31,898 nucleotides of DNA from an uncultured Oscillospiraceae bacterium (GCA_900542375.1 UQNI01000013.1:1-31898); one strand, 5' to 3'. Positions 1 to 7,734 are shown, counted from the stretch's first letter. Program-made: numbers and translations. The notes: generated from the letters alone by a model not told the origin.

Positions 1-115
1 CTTGTACTGCGGTTACGGCTTTGTGGATGCCGAATCCTCCCGCAGCCAAACCGATTAAAAAGCAAGTGCACATTACAACAAACACTTTTTTTGTAAATTT
101 AAAAGAATAAAACAT
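1..115 (-). CDS. Partial exported or membrane protein, N-terminus only
   Basis: The coding region runs off the left edge and only about 38 N-terminal residues are visible. The start is the ATG at 113-115, preceded by AAGGAG at 126-131. The peptide begins with basic residues (KFTKK), then a hydrophobic stretch (VFVVMCTCFLIGLAAGG), then GIHKAVTAVQ. This is the pattern of a signal peptide or N-terminal membrane anchor. Another ATG at 121-123 is in a different frame and lies too close to the ribosome binding site. No domain is visible, so the function cannot be named. A plausible promoter lies at 190-219. Confidence 0.6.
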   Translation of the reverse strand, partial: MFYSFKFTKKVFVVMCTCFLIGLAAGGFGIHKAVTAVQ

Positions 116-189
116 ACGTACATCTCTCCTTATTTGATAGACTTCCTTCCCAAAACATATTCAAATGCTGTATTTTATATACCTGTTCC

Positions 190-219
190 TCTATATTGCC
201 GATTTGTACATTTTTGCAA
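190..219 (-). promoter_or_regulatory. Candidate sigma-A promoter for the left partial gene
   Basis: On the - strand TTGCAA (214-219) is followed after 18 bp by TATAGA (190-195), about 70 bp upstream of the AAGGAG/ATG of the partial gene. The -35 box resembles the TTGCNN boxes found at several other genes in this window. Confidence 0.45.
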
Positions 220-373
220 GAAACAATACAAAAACTTGCATTTAAAAAAATCAGGCTAAAATATAGAAAAAGGAATACAAAGAAAACAGACAAACAAAGA
301 AAATGATTCATTTTCTATCATTTTTTGCATAATTCACATAATTTGAACCGAGATTGTTAAAAAATAGATTAAA

Positions 374-407
374 TTGACATTCCAAACTGCATATGCTACA
401 GTATAAT
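374..407 (+). promoter_or_regulatory. Promoter-like boxes upstream of the SDR gene, poor spacing
   Basis: A perfect TTGACA (374-379) and a perfect TATAAT (402-407) lie upstream of the SDR start, but they are 22 bp apart, well over the usual 16-18. The TATAAT box may be used with an activator or a weaker -35 box. An 8-bp palindrome GCATATGC sits between the two boxes (389-396). Confidence 0.35.
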
Positions 408-444
408 CAAAGCAAAAAATAAAACAGATGGAAGGGATTTACTT

Positions 445-1218
445 ATGAGTATTTATGTAATTACGGGCGGCACAACCGGAATTGGTGCAGCCACACGAGA
501 AAAATTGCAAGAACAAGGGCATGAAGTCTTCAATATTGACTACAAAGGCGGCGATTATACTGCCGACTTATCCACAAAAGAAGGACGAAAAGGAGCCATC
601 GAAGCAGTATATCAGCGTTATCCGGACGGAATCGACTGTTTTATCAGCAATGCGGGCGTTGGTCCTACCGTACCGGCCGCAACTTTGTTTTCATTAAATT
701 ACTTTGCTGCCACCGAACTTGCGGAAGGATTACAGCCTTTATTGAAAAAGAAACGCGGCAATTGTGTTATGACAGCTTCCAACTCCATCACCTTTCCGTA
801 TGTCCGTCAAGATTGGGTGGATATGCTGACCAATATTCATGACGAAGACAGCTTTACACAAATTGCGCAGGGTATTCCGCCCCAAGCAGGACCGGCTTGC
901 TACAGTACCTCAAAACATGCTTTGACCCGCTGGATGCGCCGTGTATCGCCGTCTTGGGCAGTAGAAGGCACACGAATCAATGCAGTAGCTCCCGGCAACA
1001 CCACCACTCCTATGACGCAAAATATGACTCCGGAACAAAAAGAAGCAGCTCTTCTGATTCCCATTCCCACACGATATGGCAAAAAAGAGTTCTTGGATGC
1101 GGAAGAAATCGCCAATGGAATTGTATTTCTATCTTCCCCTATGGCCAGCGGCGTAAACGGAACCATTTTATTTGTGGACGGCGGAATCGACGCACTGTTG
1201 CGTTCTGAACGTTTCTAG
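445..1218 (+). CDS. SDR-family oxidoreductase, 3-alpha-hydroxysteroid dehydrogenase/carbonyl reductase-like
   Basis: This is a 257-residue classical short-chain dehydrogenase, predicted to be a cytosolic NAD(P)(H)-dependent alcohol/ketone oxidoreductase. Visible features are the TGGTTGIG nucleotide-binding loop at residues 7-14, an Asp at residue 32 typical of NAD preference, SNAG at 68-71, Ser in MTASNS near 112-114, and the YSTSK catalytic motif (Tyr153, Lys157). The length, the DLST segment near residue 41 and the C-terminal VDGGIDA segment closely resemble, from memory, Comamonas 3-alpha-hydroxysteroid dehydrogenase/carbonyl reductase (also 257 aa). The true substrate is not proven; bile acids, other steroids or xenobiotic carbonyls are possible. 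The ATG follows GGAAGGGA. The next gene starts 22 bp downstream, suggesting one transcript. Confidence 0.88.
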   Translation: MSIYVITGGTTGIGAATREKLQEQGHEVFNIDYKGGDYTADLSTKEGRKGAIEAVYQRYPDGIDCFISNAGVGPTVPAATLFSLNYFAATELAEGLQPLLKKKRGNCVMTASNSITFPYVRQDWVDMLTNIHDEDSFTQIAQGIPPQAGPACYSTSKHALTRWMRRVSPSWAVEGTRINAVAPGNTTTPMTQNMTPEQKEAALLIPIPTRYGKKEFLDAEEIANGIVFLSSPMASGVNGTILFVDGGIDALLRSERF

Positions 1219-1240
1219 TAGTGAAAGGAGCTTATGACTT

Positions 1241-1579
1241 ATGACTTTATTGGAACAATATATTGATTGTATGAAAAAAGGTAACAACGTTGCACTATCC
1301 GAATTATTTGAGGAAAAAGGAGTACTGCACGATTCTTCCGTAAATAAAGTAGGACAAGATACCATTCATCTGGAAGGAAAAATGGCTGTTGACATGATGT
1401 TTCATCACAGATTCGGCTTTAACGGCGGACCGTTCCAGATTTTAGATGTACAGTACCAGGAACCAAATACCGTCTCTTACTTTATTATGTATCAACAAAA
1501 ATTCATTCCCGTTACCGCCATTATCTCTTCTGTGGGAGAAAACGGAAAAATCAAAAGAATGAATATTTTCCCACTTTAA
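1241..1579 (+). CDS. Small NTF2/SnoaL-like protein
   Basis: This 112-residue protein has the look of the NTF2/SnoaL alpha+beta barrel fold: an N-terminal helix (LLEQYIDCMKKGN), ALSELFEEKGVLHD, a middle helix and late beta strands ending in KIKRMNIFPL. Members of this fold include steroid isomerases, dehydratases and polyketide cyclases, but no catalytic set can be assigned here. The ATG at 1241 is chosen because AAAGGAG lies about 10 bp upstream. The ATG at 1234 opens only a short out-of-frame peptide. Placement 22 bp behind the SDR gene suggests both act on the same compound, which is an inference. Confidence 0.7.
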   Translation: MTLLEQYIDCMKKGNNVALSELFEEKGVLHDSSVNKVGQDTIHLEGKMAVDMMFHHRFGFNGGPFQILDVQYQEPNTVSYFIMYQQKFIPVTAIISSVGENGKIKRMNIFPL

Positions 1580-1719
1580 TCATTTGCATCATATACTGCT
1601 TCCCAAAAAACAAAAAGAGTATTCATTTTGCTGTAAAAATCGTTTCAGCATTCCCCATTTCTTCTGAAGACGATACAAAATCATAAAAAATGAACACCCA
1701 ATCAAACTCTTTCAAAGAT

Positions 1720-1764
1720 GAAATGGCTCCGTATGAAGTTTTACAGTTCGTACGAAGCCGTTTC
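1720..1764 (+). other. 18-bp imperfect hairpin
   Basis: Arms 1720-1737 and 1747-1764 pair over 18 positions with a 9-nt loop. As + strand RNA there are 15 Watson-Crick pairs, two G-U wobbles and one C-A mismatch; as - strand RNA there are two mismatches and one wobble. No T-tract follows, so it is not a standard terminator. It could be an RNA-processing or stability hairpin in the 3' region of the SDR transcript. Confidence 0.5.
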
Positions 1765-1840
1765 TTATGACTTTAAAACCGTTTCACACTGTTTCTATTA
1801 GAAAAGATTTGCTTATACAAGAAACAAAATCTTATAAACA

Positions 1841-1876
1841 AAAAGACAGTTGTAATAAATTACAACTGTCTTTTTT
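1841..1876 (+). terminator. Rho-independent terminator
   Basis: A perfect 15-bp stem (AAAAGACAGTTGTAA, 1841-1855, with 1860-1874) has a 4-nt loop and runs into six T residues (1871-1876). It is the best candidate end for the SDR/NTF2-like transcript, about 260 bp beyond the last stop codon. The A-rich left arm could make it work in both directions. Confidence 0.8.
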
Positions 1877-2005
1877 GCTGTCTTTGTCAGACCGCTATTT
1901 GATATAAGAAAGCCAAAAGGGAATTTAGGGTATGCTTTCTTATGCTCATAAACAATGTTATCCGCTCATATACCTACCGTTTTCTTCTATACTGTTACGT
2001 AAAGC

Positions 2006-2112
2006 AGACTTTTTTTAGCAAGGGAAATGGATTGAGATAATACAATTCAATTCGCGATAATAAGCGGTTTTCTATTTTTTCAATATTATAACAGAGCTGC
2101 TAAAAAAAGTCT
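2006..2112. repeat. 107-bp element flanked by 15-bp perfect inverted repeats
   Basis: AGACTTTTTTTAGCA at 2006-2020 is repeated as its exact reverse complement at 2098-2112, enclosing 77 bp of AT-rich DNA. No target-site duplication or coding sequence is apparent. It may be a MITE-like relic or an extended RNA stem. Confidence 0.5.
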
Positions 2113-2166
2113 ACAATTATTTCCAAAAAAACGAATGGGACAGATAAAATTTTCCATTTTAGATGT

Positions 2167-2195
2167 AAAAAAGAGTCTGTTTTGATACAGACTCT
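2167..2195 (-). terminator. Terminator of the hemolysin III-like gene
   Basis: On the - strand AGAGTCTG pairs with CAGACTCT (2188-2195 with 2172-2179) around an 8-nt loop and runs directly into a T-tract (A residues 2167-2172). It begins 16 bp beyond the stop codon at 2212. Confidence 0.8.
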
Positions 2196-2211
2196 CCAAA
2201 AAATATCATAT

Positions 2212-2889
2212 TCAAACCGCAACGGTAAAGACTACAAAAAACTGCATAACACTGGCAGCGACCACAAACACGTGGAATATGGTATGCATATAGGCAAGTT
2301 TTTTTCCTTTAGCATAAATGACAGCGCCTATGGTGTAAAGAACGCCTCCGCCGACCAGCAAACAAAGCTGAAGTATAGTTAAATTTTGTACCAACGGCTT
2401 TATGATAAACACACATGACCAACCGATGCAAATATAACAAGCCATAGAAAACTTTTTATAACGCTTCATGTCCACTGCGTTTAATAAGATACCAATGACG
2501 GACGCGGCCCATACCACACCCAGCATGACCCAGCCTGTGATTCCTTTTACGCATAACAGCAGCATTGGCGTATACGTACCTGCTATCATAAAGAAAATGG
2601 TACAGTGGTCCAAGATTTGAAAGATCTTTTTTCCTTTTGTCACAGGCAGCGCATGATATAAGGTGGAAATCACATAGAGCAAAATCATAGAAATGCTGTA
2701 TACCAATAAACTGAAGATGTGTATAGGAGTTTTGGGAGTAAACACCATAAGCAGAACCAAAGCCGCAATGGATAATCCTGCGCCTATACCATGGCTGACA
2801 GCATTCCATATCTCCTCACCAAGGGAATAGAACGGAAGATTTAATACCGCACGGCGTTTGGCTGTTGCCAATTGTTTGATTCCTTCCAT
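2212..2889 (-). CDS. Hemolysin III / PAQR-family membrane protein (YqfA-like)
   Basis: This 225-residue integral membrane protein has about seven hydrophobic segments. Family hallmarks are visible in order: EEIWNAVSHGIGA near residue 26, a YHALP motif following the third hydrophobic segment, LDHCTIFFMIAGTYTP near 92, and HTIFHVFVVAAS near the C-terminus. The conserved Ser, His and Asp residues correspond to the metal-dependent hydrolase-like site proposed for the CREST/PAQR superfamily. The physiological role in bacteria is poorly known; hemolysis is the historical name only. The ATG at 2887-2889 has a weak purine-rich site (AAGAGTGA). The gene appears monocistronic, with its own terminator at 2167-2195 and palindromes upstream. 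Confidence 0.88.
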   Translation of the reverse strand: MEGIKQLATAKRRAVLNLPFYSLGEEIWNAVSHGIGAGLSIAALVLLMVFTPKTPIHIFSLLVYSISMILLYVISTLYHALPVTKGKKIFQILDHCTIFFMIAGTYTPMLLLCVKGITGWVMLGVVWAASVIGILLNAVDMKRYKKFSMACYICIGWSCVFIIKPLVQNLTILQLCLLVGGGVLYTIGAVIYAKGKKLAYMHTIFHVFVVAASVMQFFVVFTVAV

Positions 2890-2927
2890 GCCATCACTCT
2901 TTTCTGTTATATTTTATACTTTGTGAT

Positions 2928-2969
2928 ATAGTTTTAAAAACTATGTATCTTCATCTTAATATGATGAAG
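2928..2969 (-). promoter_or_regulatory. Two palindromes upstream of the hemolysin III-like gene
   Basis: A 17-bp perfect palindrome, ATAGTTTT-A-AAAACTAT (2928-2944), and a second inverted repeat, CTTCATC-7nt-GATGAAG (2949-2969), lie just upstream of a TATAAA-type -10 box. The first overlaps the expected -35 position, as a repressor operator would. The regulator is unknown. Confidence 0.4.
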
Positions 2970-3082
2970 GTGCAAAGTCAATGAAAAATAGAAAAGTTCA
3001 TAAACTGTTTAGACTTCTTTGACATTCATTTTACATAGCCAATACATTACTGCTATTATGAACTCAATTTCAAACAATATGC

Positions 3083-3140
3083 AAAAAAGCAGCCTTTTCA
3101 ATCAACCGCCTTGTTGTATTGATTGAAAAGACTGCTTTTT
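3083..3140 (-). terminator. Terminator of the trmK-to-pgeF operon
   Basis: A 22-bp stem with one mismatch joins 3084-3105 to 3119-3140 around a 13-nt loop. On the - strand it ends in T residues (A-tract 3083-3088). It begins 4 bp after the pgeF stop codon. T residues also follow on the + strand, so it may act in both directions. Confidence 0.85.
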
Positions 3141-3144
3141 ATTT

Positions 3145-3978
3145 TTATGGATTCAGTGCCATCATTGCTGCCATTCCGCCCCGTTTTGCTCCCATTACAC
3201 GGTGAGAAAACAGCAAATTGCTGTGGCAGCAGGTACAAACACGACCCACCATTATATTTTCATCAGGTACTCCCGCATGCATGATAACTCTGCGGTTCAC
3301 TTCCCACAAATCCAGCATATACTTGCCTTCACCTTTGGGCTGTAAACATTCATCAGGTGCAATCTCGGTCAGCGCCATTACTTTTTCATACACAGGTGCA
3401 TCCACCTCATAACAACATTGTCCGATAGACGGCCCAATGGCAGCCAGAATATCATTTGGATTGCTGCCAAATTCCGTCTGCATCGCTTCCACCATACGTG
3501 CGCCCATTTCCGCTACTGTACCGCGCCAGCCCGCATGTGCCAAACCAATGGCTTTTTTAGCAGTATCCACAAAGTATAACGGTACGCAATCGGCATAATA
3601 AGTAACCAACACAACACCCGGTTCGTTGGTAATTAGGCCGTCTACGCTCTGCATGTCTTTAGGACGCCAAATGCCGATTCCCGCCTCTTTGGAAGTAACA
3701 CGGCGTACCACCGTATGATGGTCTTGCGCGGAAGCGACCAGTTTATGAAAATCAAATCCTACAGCATCGCAGAATAAATGATAATTTTTCAGGACATTGG
3801 TATCACTGTCACCGCGATTGAAATTTAAATTCATAGAAGAAAATTCCTGTTGGCTAACGCCGCCTTTTCTGGTGGAAAAGGCATGTGTGATATACGGCAA
3901 TGCATCCAAGCGAGGAAATGTAAGGAACGGAACATGATTTTTTTCATTCAGCTGCATACAGCCAAGTGACTGCGACAT
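3145..3978 (-). CDS. pgeF: Peptidoglycan editing factor, laccase-domain protein
   Basis: This 277-residue protein belongs to the YfiH/DUF152 family, once annotated as polyphenol oxidase. In E. coli the family member prevents misincorporation of L-Ser in the peptidoglycan stem peptide, and it binds zinc through His and Cys residues. Visible motifs are AFSTRKGGVS near residue 33, YYADCVPLYF near 127, LAHAGWRGTV near 146, IGQCCYEVD near 186 and CTCCHSNLLFSHR near 248. The ATG follows GGGGAGG by 7 bp. It is the last gene of a leftward operon, 15 bp after a small membrane protein, and ends at a strong terminator. It is full length for the family. Confidence 0.93.
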   Translation of the reverse strand: MSQSLGCMQLNEKNHVPFLTFPRLDALPYITHAFSTRKGGVSQQEFSSMNLNFNRGDSDTNVLKNYHLFCDAVGFDFHKLVASAQDHHTVVRRVTSKEAGIGIWRPKDMQSVDGLITNEPGVVLVTYYADCVPLYFVDTAKKAIGLAHAGWRGTVAEMGARMVEAMQTEFGSNPNDILAAIGPSIGQCCYEVDAPVYEKVMALTEIAPDECLQPKGEGKYMLDLWEVNRRVIMHAGVPDENIMVGRVCTCCHSNLLFSHRVMGAKRGGMAAMMALNP

Positions 3979-3993
3979 ACGGTACCTCCCCTA

Positions 3994-4368
3994 TTATAAA
4001 CGTCTTAAATTCCCTTTTCTGGCATTGAGTACGTAGAAAATAATAATTACTATGGCATATACGCCCGCAACCGCACCAATGGTAATATCCAGCCAGGTTG
4101 GGAATCCTCCCATGAATACACGGATAAAGTAGGCAACCGAAACAAATAAGACCAGTACAGCGCCGTTGTTTACAACAAATAAACGGTCTGTTTTGTCATT
4201 TCGCAATGCTACCAAATTGAATCGAACAAAAATAAACGCCATGCAAGTCACCGCAATACACAAATACAAATGGGTATTTCCTGCTCGATACAATGCTGCC
4301 AAAATAGCAAATAATATGGAGGAGATAAACCCACATATCATTGCAATATAAGAAAATGCTCTACTCAT
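3994..4368 (-). CDS. Conserved-looking 4-TM small membrane protein, function unknown
   Basis: This 124-residue protein contains four hydrophobic segments, at roughly residues 5-27, 32-53, 65-85 and 92-113, and ends in a basic tail (NARKGNLRRL). I do not recognise a named family. It overlaps the end of rqcH by 8 bp and is followed by pgeF after 15 bp, so it is translationally coupled within the operon. No catalytic motif is visible. Confidence 0.75.
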   Translation of the reverse strand: MSRAFSYIAMICGFISSILFAILAALYRAGNTHLYLCIAVTCMAFIFVRFNLVALRNDKTDRLFVVNNGAVLVLFVSVAYFIRVFMGGFPTWLDITIGAVAGVYAIVIIIFYVLNARKGNLRRL

Positions 4369-6142
4369 AATTACCTCCCGTAATCGATGTGATATTGGAC
4401 TCAGGCAAAGCCGGAGTTACATATACGGTTTTATTTTTTACGTATATTACCATACCCGGTTTTGCACCTTGCGGTTTTGAAACGTGTTTTACAAATGTGT
4501 AGTCAACAGGAACCTGTGATGAATCTTTTGCCCTGCTGTAGTAAGCTGCAATCTGCGCAGCTTCCAAAATGGCTTGTTCGGTAATTTCCCTGCGGTCCGA
4601 TACAATAATGGTATGCGAACCCGGGATATTTTTTACATGCAGCCACATGTCATGGTTGTTGGCATCTTTTAACGTTAATTTATCATTCTGGCGGTTATTA
4701 CGTCCTACCAGTACGGTAAAACCATCGCTTGTTATAAATTTCATCGGCGCGGCAGGTGCTGTATTTTTTTGTTTTCCCTTTGTTTTTTGCTGACGTAAAT
4801 ACCCCTGCTCGGCAAGCTCTTGCCGTATTTCGGATAAATCCCGTTCGTTTTCTGCTCTGCCCAATGCTTCACTGACCGAGTCAATATAAGCAAGTTCTTG
4901 TTCCGCTTGATGAATTTGTTCTGTCAGTTTTTCCTGAGCAGTACGTGCTTTTCTGTAATCCTTATAATACTTCTGCGCATTTTGTGAAGGTGTCAGCAGC
5001 GGGTCTATGGGAATTCTCACGACAGGATTGCCTTCTTCATAAAAGTTTTCCACTTCTGCATGGCTGTCTCCTTTTTGCAGACGATAAACATTGGCATTGA
5101 TTAAATCACCATACATTTTTAATGTTTCCCGTTCTTCACATTGAGCCAATTCCGCCATTTGCAGATTGATTTTCCTACTCAGACGTTCTGATGCATTGGA
5201 GAGCAGTTTGGATAAATCCTGCGAGCGCACCCGCATACGCTCAATTTGGTCACGCTCCTGATAAAAAAAGTCCAGCAGTTTGGAAAACGAATCAAACTGT
5301 GAAATATGTACGGCACTGTCGTATTGTTCTATGGACATAAAGGAAAAATCCATTGGCTTTCCGTTCAGATTCACCGCCATATACGGTTTTCCCGTATTCA
5401 TTTTTACCGTATCGAATAAGATATCCAGCAGTTGTTCCAATGTACTCCAATGACACGGTTCCAGCTGAAAGATGGATAAATCAATTCCCTTACATGCCCT
5501 GTAAGCCAACTCTCTGCATATAATGGGAGAAACGCCTTGCAGCGTTTTCAATATTGCATCGCTCAATGGCTGGTCCTTTACAATGGATTGCATTGCCTGC
5601 AAAACCTCTTTTACCGTACAATTGAGCATACATAATTTGTCTTGGGGCGGAGGACTGCGGTAAAGCAAACCAGGCAGTACCAAACGTTGGGAACTCATGT
5701 CTTCGTCCACACGCTTGAGCGCGTCAATGATTTTTCCTTCCCGGTCAACCAAAATGACGTTGCTGTGTCTCCCCATGATTTCCGTTACCAGCGTGCAGGG
5801 AACCAAATCGCCCAATTCGTTGTAAGCTTCAAATTGAAGAGCAACTGCACGCTCCAATTCTGTTTGATGCACCCCTGTCAGTTTTGCACCGCCCAGTTTT
5901 TTACGCAACAGCATACACAGCATGGGAGGTTGTTTGGGATTTTCAGGCACATGTTCCGTGATATGAATACGCGCACTGTTTGCACGAGCAGACAGCAGCA
6001 AACGTACCGCGCCTTCTCTGGAACGGAGAGAAACGATAATTTCTTCCCGATTGGGCTGATAAATTTTATCTACTCTTGCGCCCAAAGCTGCCTGCTCTAT
6101 TTCCTTTGCTGTATGACGCAAAAATACGCCGTCTAAAGCCAT
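4361..6142 (-). CDS. rqcH: Ribosome-associated quality control protein RqcH (NFACT/FbpA family)
   Basis: RqcH binds the 50S subunit with peptidyl-tRNA left after ribosome splitting and recruits tRNA-Ala to add alanine tails that mark the stalled chain for degradation. The 593-residue protein shows the NFACT-N region (from residue 1, MALDGVFLRH), the MGRHSNVILVD segment near 123-133, a long helical coiled-coil middle (about 290-440) and the C-terminal NFACT-R/DUF814 domain with DMWLHVKNIPGSH near residue 515. The family's functional Asp-Arg motif (D97/R98 in Bacillus, from memory) appears as Glu97-Arg98. The older name fibronectin-binding protein refers to the same family. The ATG follows GGGGGAG. 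It overlaps the next gene by 8 bp. Confidence 0.93.
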   Translation of the reverse strand: MALDGVFLRHTAKEIEQAALGARVDKIYQPNREEIIVSLRSREGAVRLLLSARANSARIHITEHVPENPKQPPMLCMLLRKKLGGAKLTGVHQTELERAVALQFEAYNELGDLVPCTLVTEIMGRHSNVILVDREGKIIDALKRVDEDMSSQRLVLPGLLYRSPPPQDKLCMLNCTVKEVLQAMQSIVKDQPLSDAILKTLQGVSPIICRELAYRACKGIDLSIFQLEPCHWSTLEQLLDILFDTVKMNTGKPYMAVNLNGKPMDFSFMSIEQYDSAVHISQFDSFSKLLDFFYQERDQIERMRVRSQDLSKLLSNASERLSRKINLQMAELAQCEERETLKMYGDLINANVYRLQKGDSHAEVENFYEEGNPVVRIPIDPLLTPSQNAQKYYKDYRKARTAQEKLTEQIHQAEQELAYIDSVSEALGRAENERDLSEIRQELAEQGYLRQQKTKGKQKNTAPAAPMKFITSDGFTVLVGRNNRQNDKLTLKDANNHDMWLHVKNIPGSHTIIVSDRREITEQAILEAAQIAAYYSRAKDSSQVPVDYTFVKHVSKPQGAKPGMVIYVKNKTVYVTPALPESNITSITGGNYE

Positions 6143-6169
6143 GTTTCTCCCCCTTTCAAAGAGATTGAA

Positions 6170-6940
6170 TTAAACCAAATACTGCACAGGGTCTTTTTGT
6201 TGTGATTTGATAAAGCGTACTTGCGGAAATTCTTTGGACAAGCGGTTGCATAAAGGCTGGATTGCAATATCTTCCGTTGCAAAATGTCCTGCGTCCACCA
6301 TGGTAATCCCCATACTGCTTGCCGCAAGCAGCTCGTGGTGTTTGCTGTCTCCGCTGACAAAAGCATCTGCCCCTGCAGCTCCTGCTGCAAAAATAGAAGA
6401 AGAACCCGCACCACAGGCAACGGCCACTTTTTTCACCTTTGTTTTTCCTACGGTAAATTTCAACCCTTTACACTCCAGCTGTGTTTTTACGTATGCAGCA
6501 AATTCAGACGATTTCATCTCTGTCTCCAGCTGACCAATCAAAGAAGCCGCTAAGCCCGAATGCTCGTATTCCTCCAACATGGAAATTTGTTTCAACTGCA
6601 ATCGTTCTGCCAAACAGGCATTGACTCCGCCGCAGGCCAAATCATAATTGGTATGCGCCGCAATGGCACATAAGCCGTTTTGAACCAATAAATACGGCAC
6701 ATCTGTTGGAGACAGTCGTTTTAACGGCTGAAAAATCACAGGATGATGGCTGATAATCAATTCTGCTTTTTGTGACACTGCCTCTGAAATAACCTCGGGG
6801 GTAATATCCATTGAAACCATGACAGAGGTCACGGGACAATGTTTTCCCCCTACCAAAAGTCCTACATTGTCAAATCCCATAGCAGTGTGAAACGGTGCAA
6901 ATGTGTCAATATAATTGTAAATATCTCCTACCGTAACCAT
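6170..6940 (-). CDS. Nif3-like dinuclear metal center protein (YqfO/YbgI family)
   Basis: This 256-residue member of the NIF3/DUF34 family forms toroidal hexamers with a two-metal site. Databases often call it GTP cyclohydrolase I type 2, but the physiological reaction is unsettled. Metal-binding motifs are visible: IISHHPVIF near residue 63, AHTNYD near 91 and DAGHFATE near 216. It lacks the PII-like insertion that makes Bacillus YqfO longer. I start at the ATG at 6938-6940 (MVTVGD) because GGAGGA lies directly upstream; the frame stays open 30 codons further into trmK without a better site. It follows trmK immediately, its ribosome binding site abutting the trmK stop codon, as in other Firmicutes. 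Confidence 0.9.
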   Translation of the reverse strand: MVTVGDIYNYIDTFAPFHTAMGFDNVGLLVGGKHCPVTSVMVSMDITPEVISEAVSQKAELIISHHPVIFQPLKRLSPTDVPYLLVQNGLCAIAAHTNYDLACGGVNACLAERLQLKQISMLEEYEHSGLAASLIGQLETEMKSSEFAAYVKTQLECKGLKFTVGKTKVKKVAVACGAGSSSIFAAGAAGADAFVSGDSKHHELLAASSMGITMVDAGHFATEDIAIQPLCNRLSKEFPQVRFIKSQQKDPVQYLV

Positions 6941-6950
6941 GTGCTCCTCC

Positions 6951-7661
6951 TTACTCTGCCTGTGACAGCACTTGTTGTATTTGCTCCAAGATTTGTTCTG
7001 TTTGGTTTGCCAATGCTTCCTGCTTTCCACTCTGTCTTAATCCGTTGATGCGTTTTTGCAAACGGCTGCATTGCTGCTGAATGTAAGCTTTATTTTCGTC
7101 CGAATCCGCTTTTAAAATTCCTATGTACGGAAACACCTGACCTGTTTGTACATGCTCAGGGTCATATTCCGCCTGCATAACCGTATAGATATGGTCTCCG
7201 TCCTGCACCGCCTGCTCTTGTTTGACGGCAAAACCGTGCTCAGACAAATAGGTGCGCAGTTCCGGTGCGGAAGTCATAGGCTGTAAAATCAAATGTTTTT
7301 CTGCATCTTTCAGCCAAGGCGCTTTTTCGATGATGTCTGCAATCAACTCACCGCCCATACCCGCAATGACAATATCGTCCGCTTCGTTTGGAAAAATCAA
7401 TTCCAGCCCGTCGGATAGCCTGGCGTCCACCTGTTTTCCCACATTGTAGCGTCTGATGTTAAATGCCGCTTTTTGTAAAGGTCCCATATTGATATCGGAA
7501 GCAATTGCCTTTTTGATGACCTCTTTTTTCACCAGCCAAATAGGCAAATACGCGTGGTCGGTTCCAATATCCGCAAGCACATGATTTTCACGCACCATAG
7601 AAGCACATGTCTGCAAACGGCGGTCCAGCTGAAATAATTTCTTTTTATTTAAAAATAACAC
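6951..7661 (-). CDS. trmK: tRNA (adenine(22)-N1)-methyltransferase TrmK
   Basis: TrmK uses S-adenosylmethionine to methylate N1 of A22 in tRNAs. The SAM-binding motif VLADIGTDHAYLP is followed by IASDINMGPLQKA, then DIVIAGMGGELI (the NPPY-like position) and LILQPMTS. These are hallmarks of the YqfN/TrmK family. A GTG start at 7659-7661 is preferred: AAAGGA lies 9 bp upstream and it gives 236 residues, the normal family size. Upstream in-frame ATGs have no ribosome binding site and would add residues encoded across a hairpin. It is coupled to the nif3-like gene, an arrangement conserved in Firmicutes. Confidence 0.9.
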   Translation of the reverse strand: MLFLNKKKLFQLDRRLQTCASMVRENHVLADIGTDHAYLPIWLVKKEVIKKAIASDINMGPLQKAAFNIRRYNVGKQVDARLSDGLELIFPNEADDIVIAGMGGELIADIIEKAPWLKDAEKHLILQPMTSAPELRTYLSEHGFAVKQEQAVQDGDHIYTVMQAEYDPEHVQTGQVFPYIGILKADSDENKAYIQQQCSRLQKRINGLRQSGKQEALANQTEQILEQIQQVLSQAE

Positions 7662-7698
7662 AACGCACCGTCCTTTGTCATTATTTTTCATAGATTCA

Positions 7699-7734
7699 AA
7701 TAACCGCCCGACAAAACCTTGACGGGCGGTTATT
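7699..7734 (-). terminator. Strong hairpin between the DUF1858 gene and trmK
   Basis: A perfect 12-bp stem (AATAACCGCCCG, 7699-7710, with 7723-7734) has a 12-nt loop. On the - strand only a broken T-tract follows, so it may be a weak terminator or attenuator, lowering read-through from the DUF1858 gene into trmK. Confidence 0.6.

Larger units (their letters stand above)
116..444. other. Divergent intergenic region
   Basis: This AT-rich gap separates the leftward partial gene from the rightward SDR gene. It holds one plausible promoter for each side and no convincing coding sequence. The small hydrophobic - strand frame across 99-311 lacks a ribosome binding site and overlaps both the promoter and the start of the partial gene. 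Confidence 0.6.
1580..2211. other. 0.63 kb intergenic region with several hairpins
   Basis: No coding sequence with a credible start is visible. The region holds a long hairpin (1720-1764), a strong terminator (1841-1876), a 107-bp element bounded by 15-bp inverted repeats (2006-2112) and the terminator of the opposing gene (2167-2195). Confidence 0.6.

Noticed and set aside
5642..6136. 164-aa + strand frame opposite rqcH
   Set aside because: Antisense shadow of a well-recognised gene, without ribosome binding site or family pattern.
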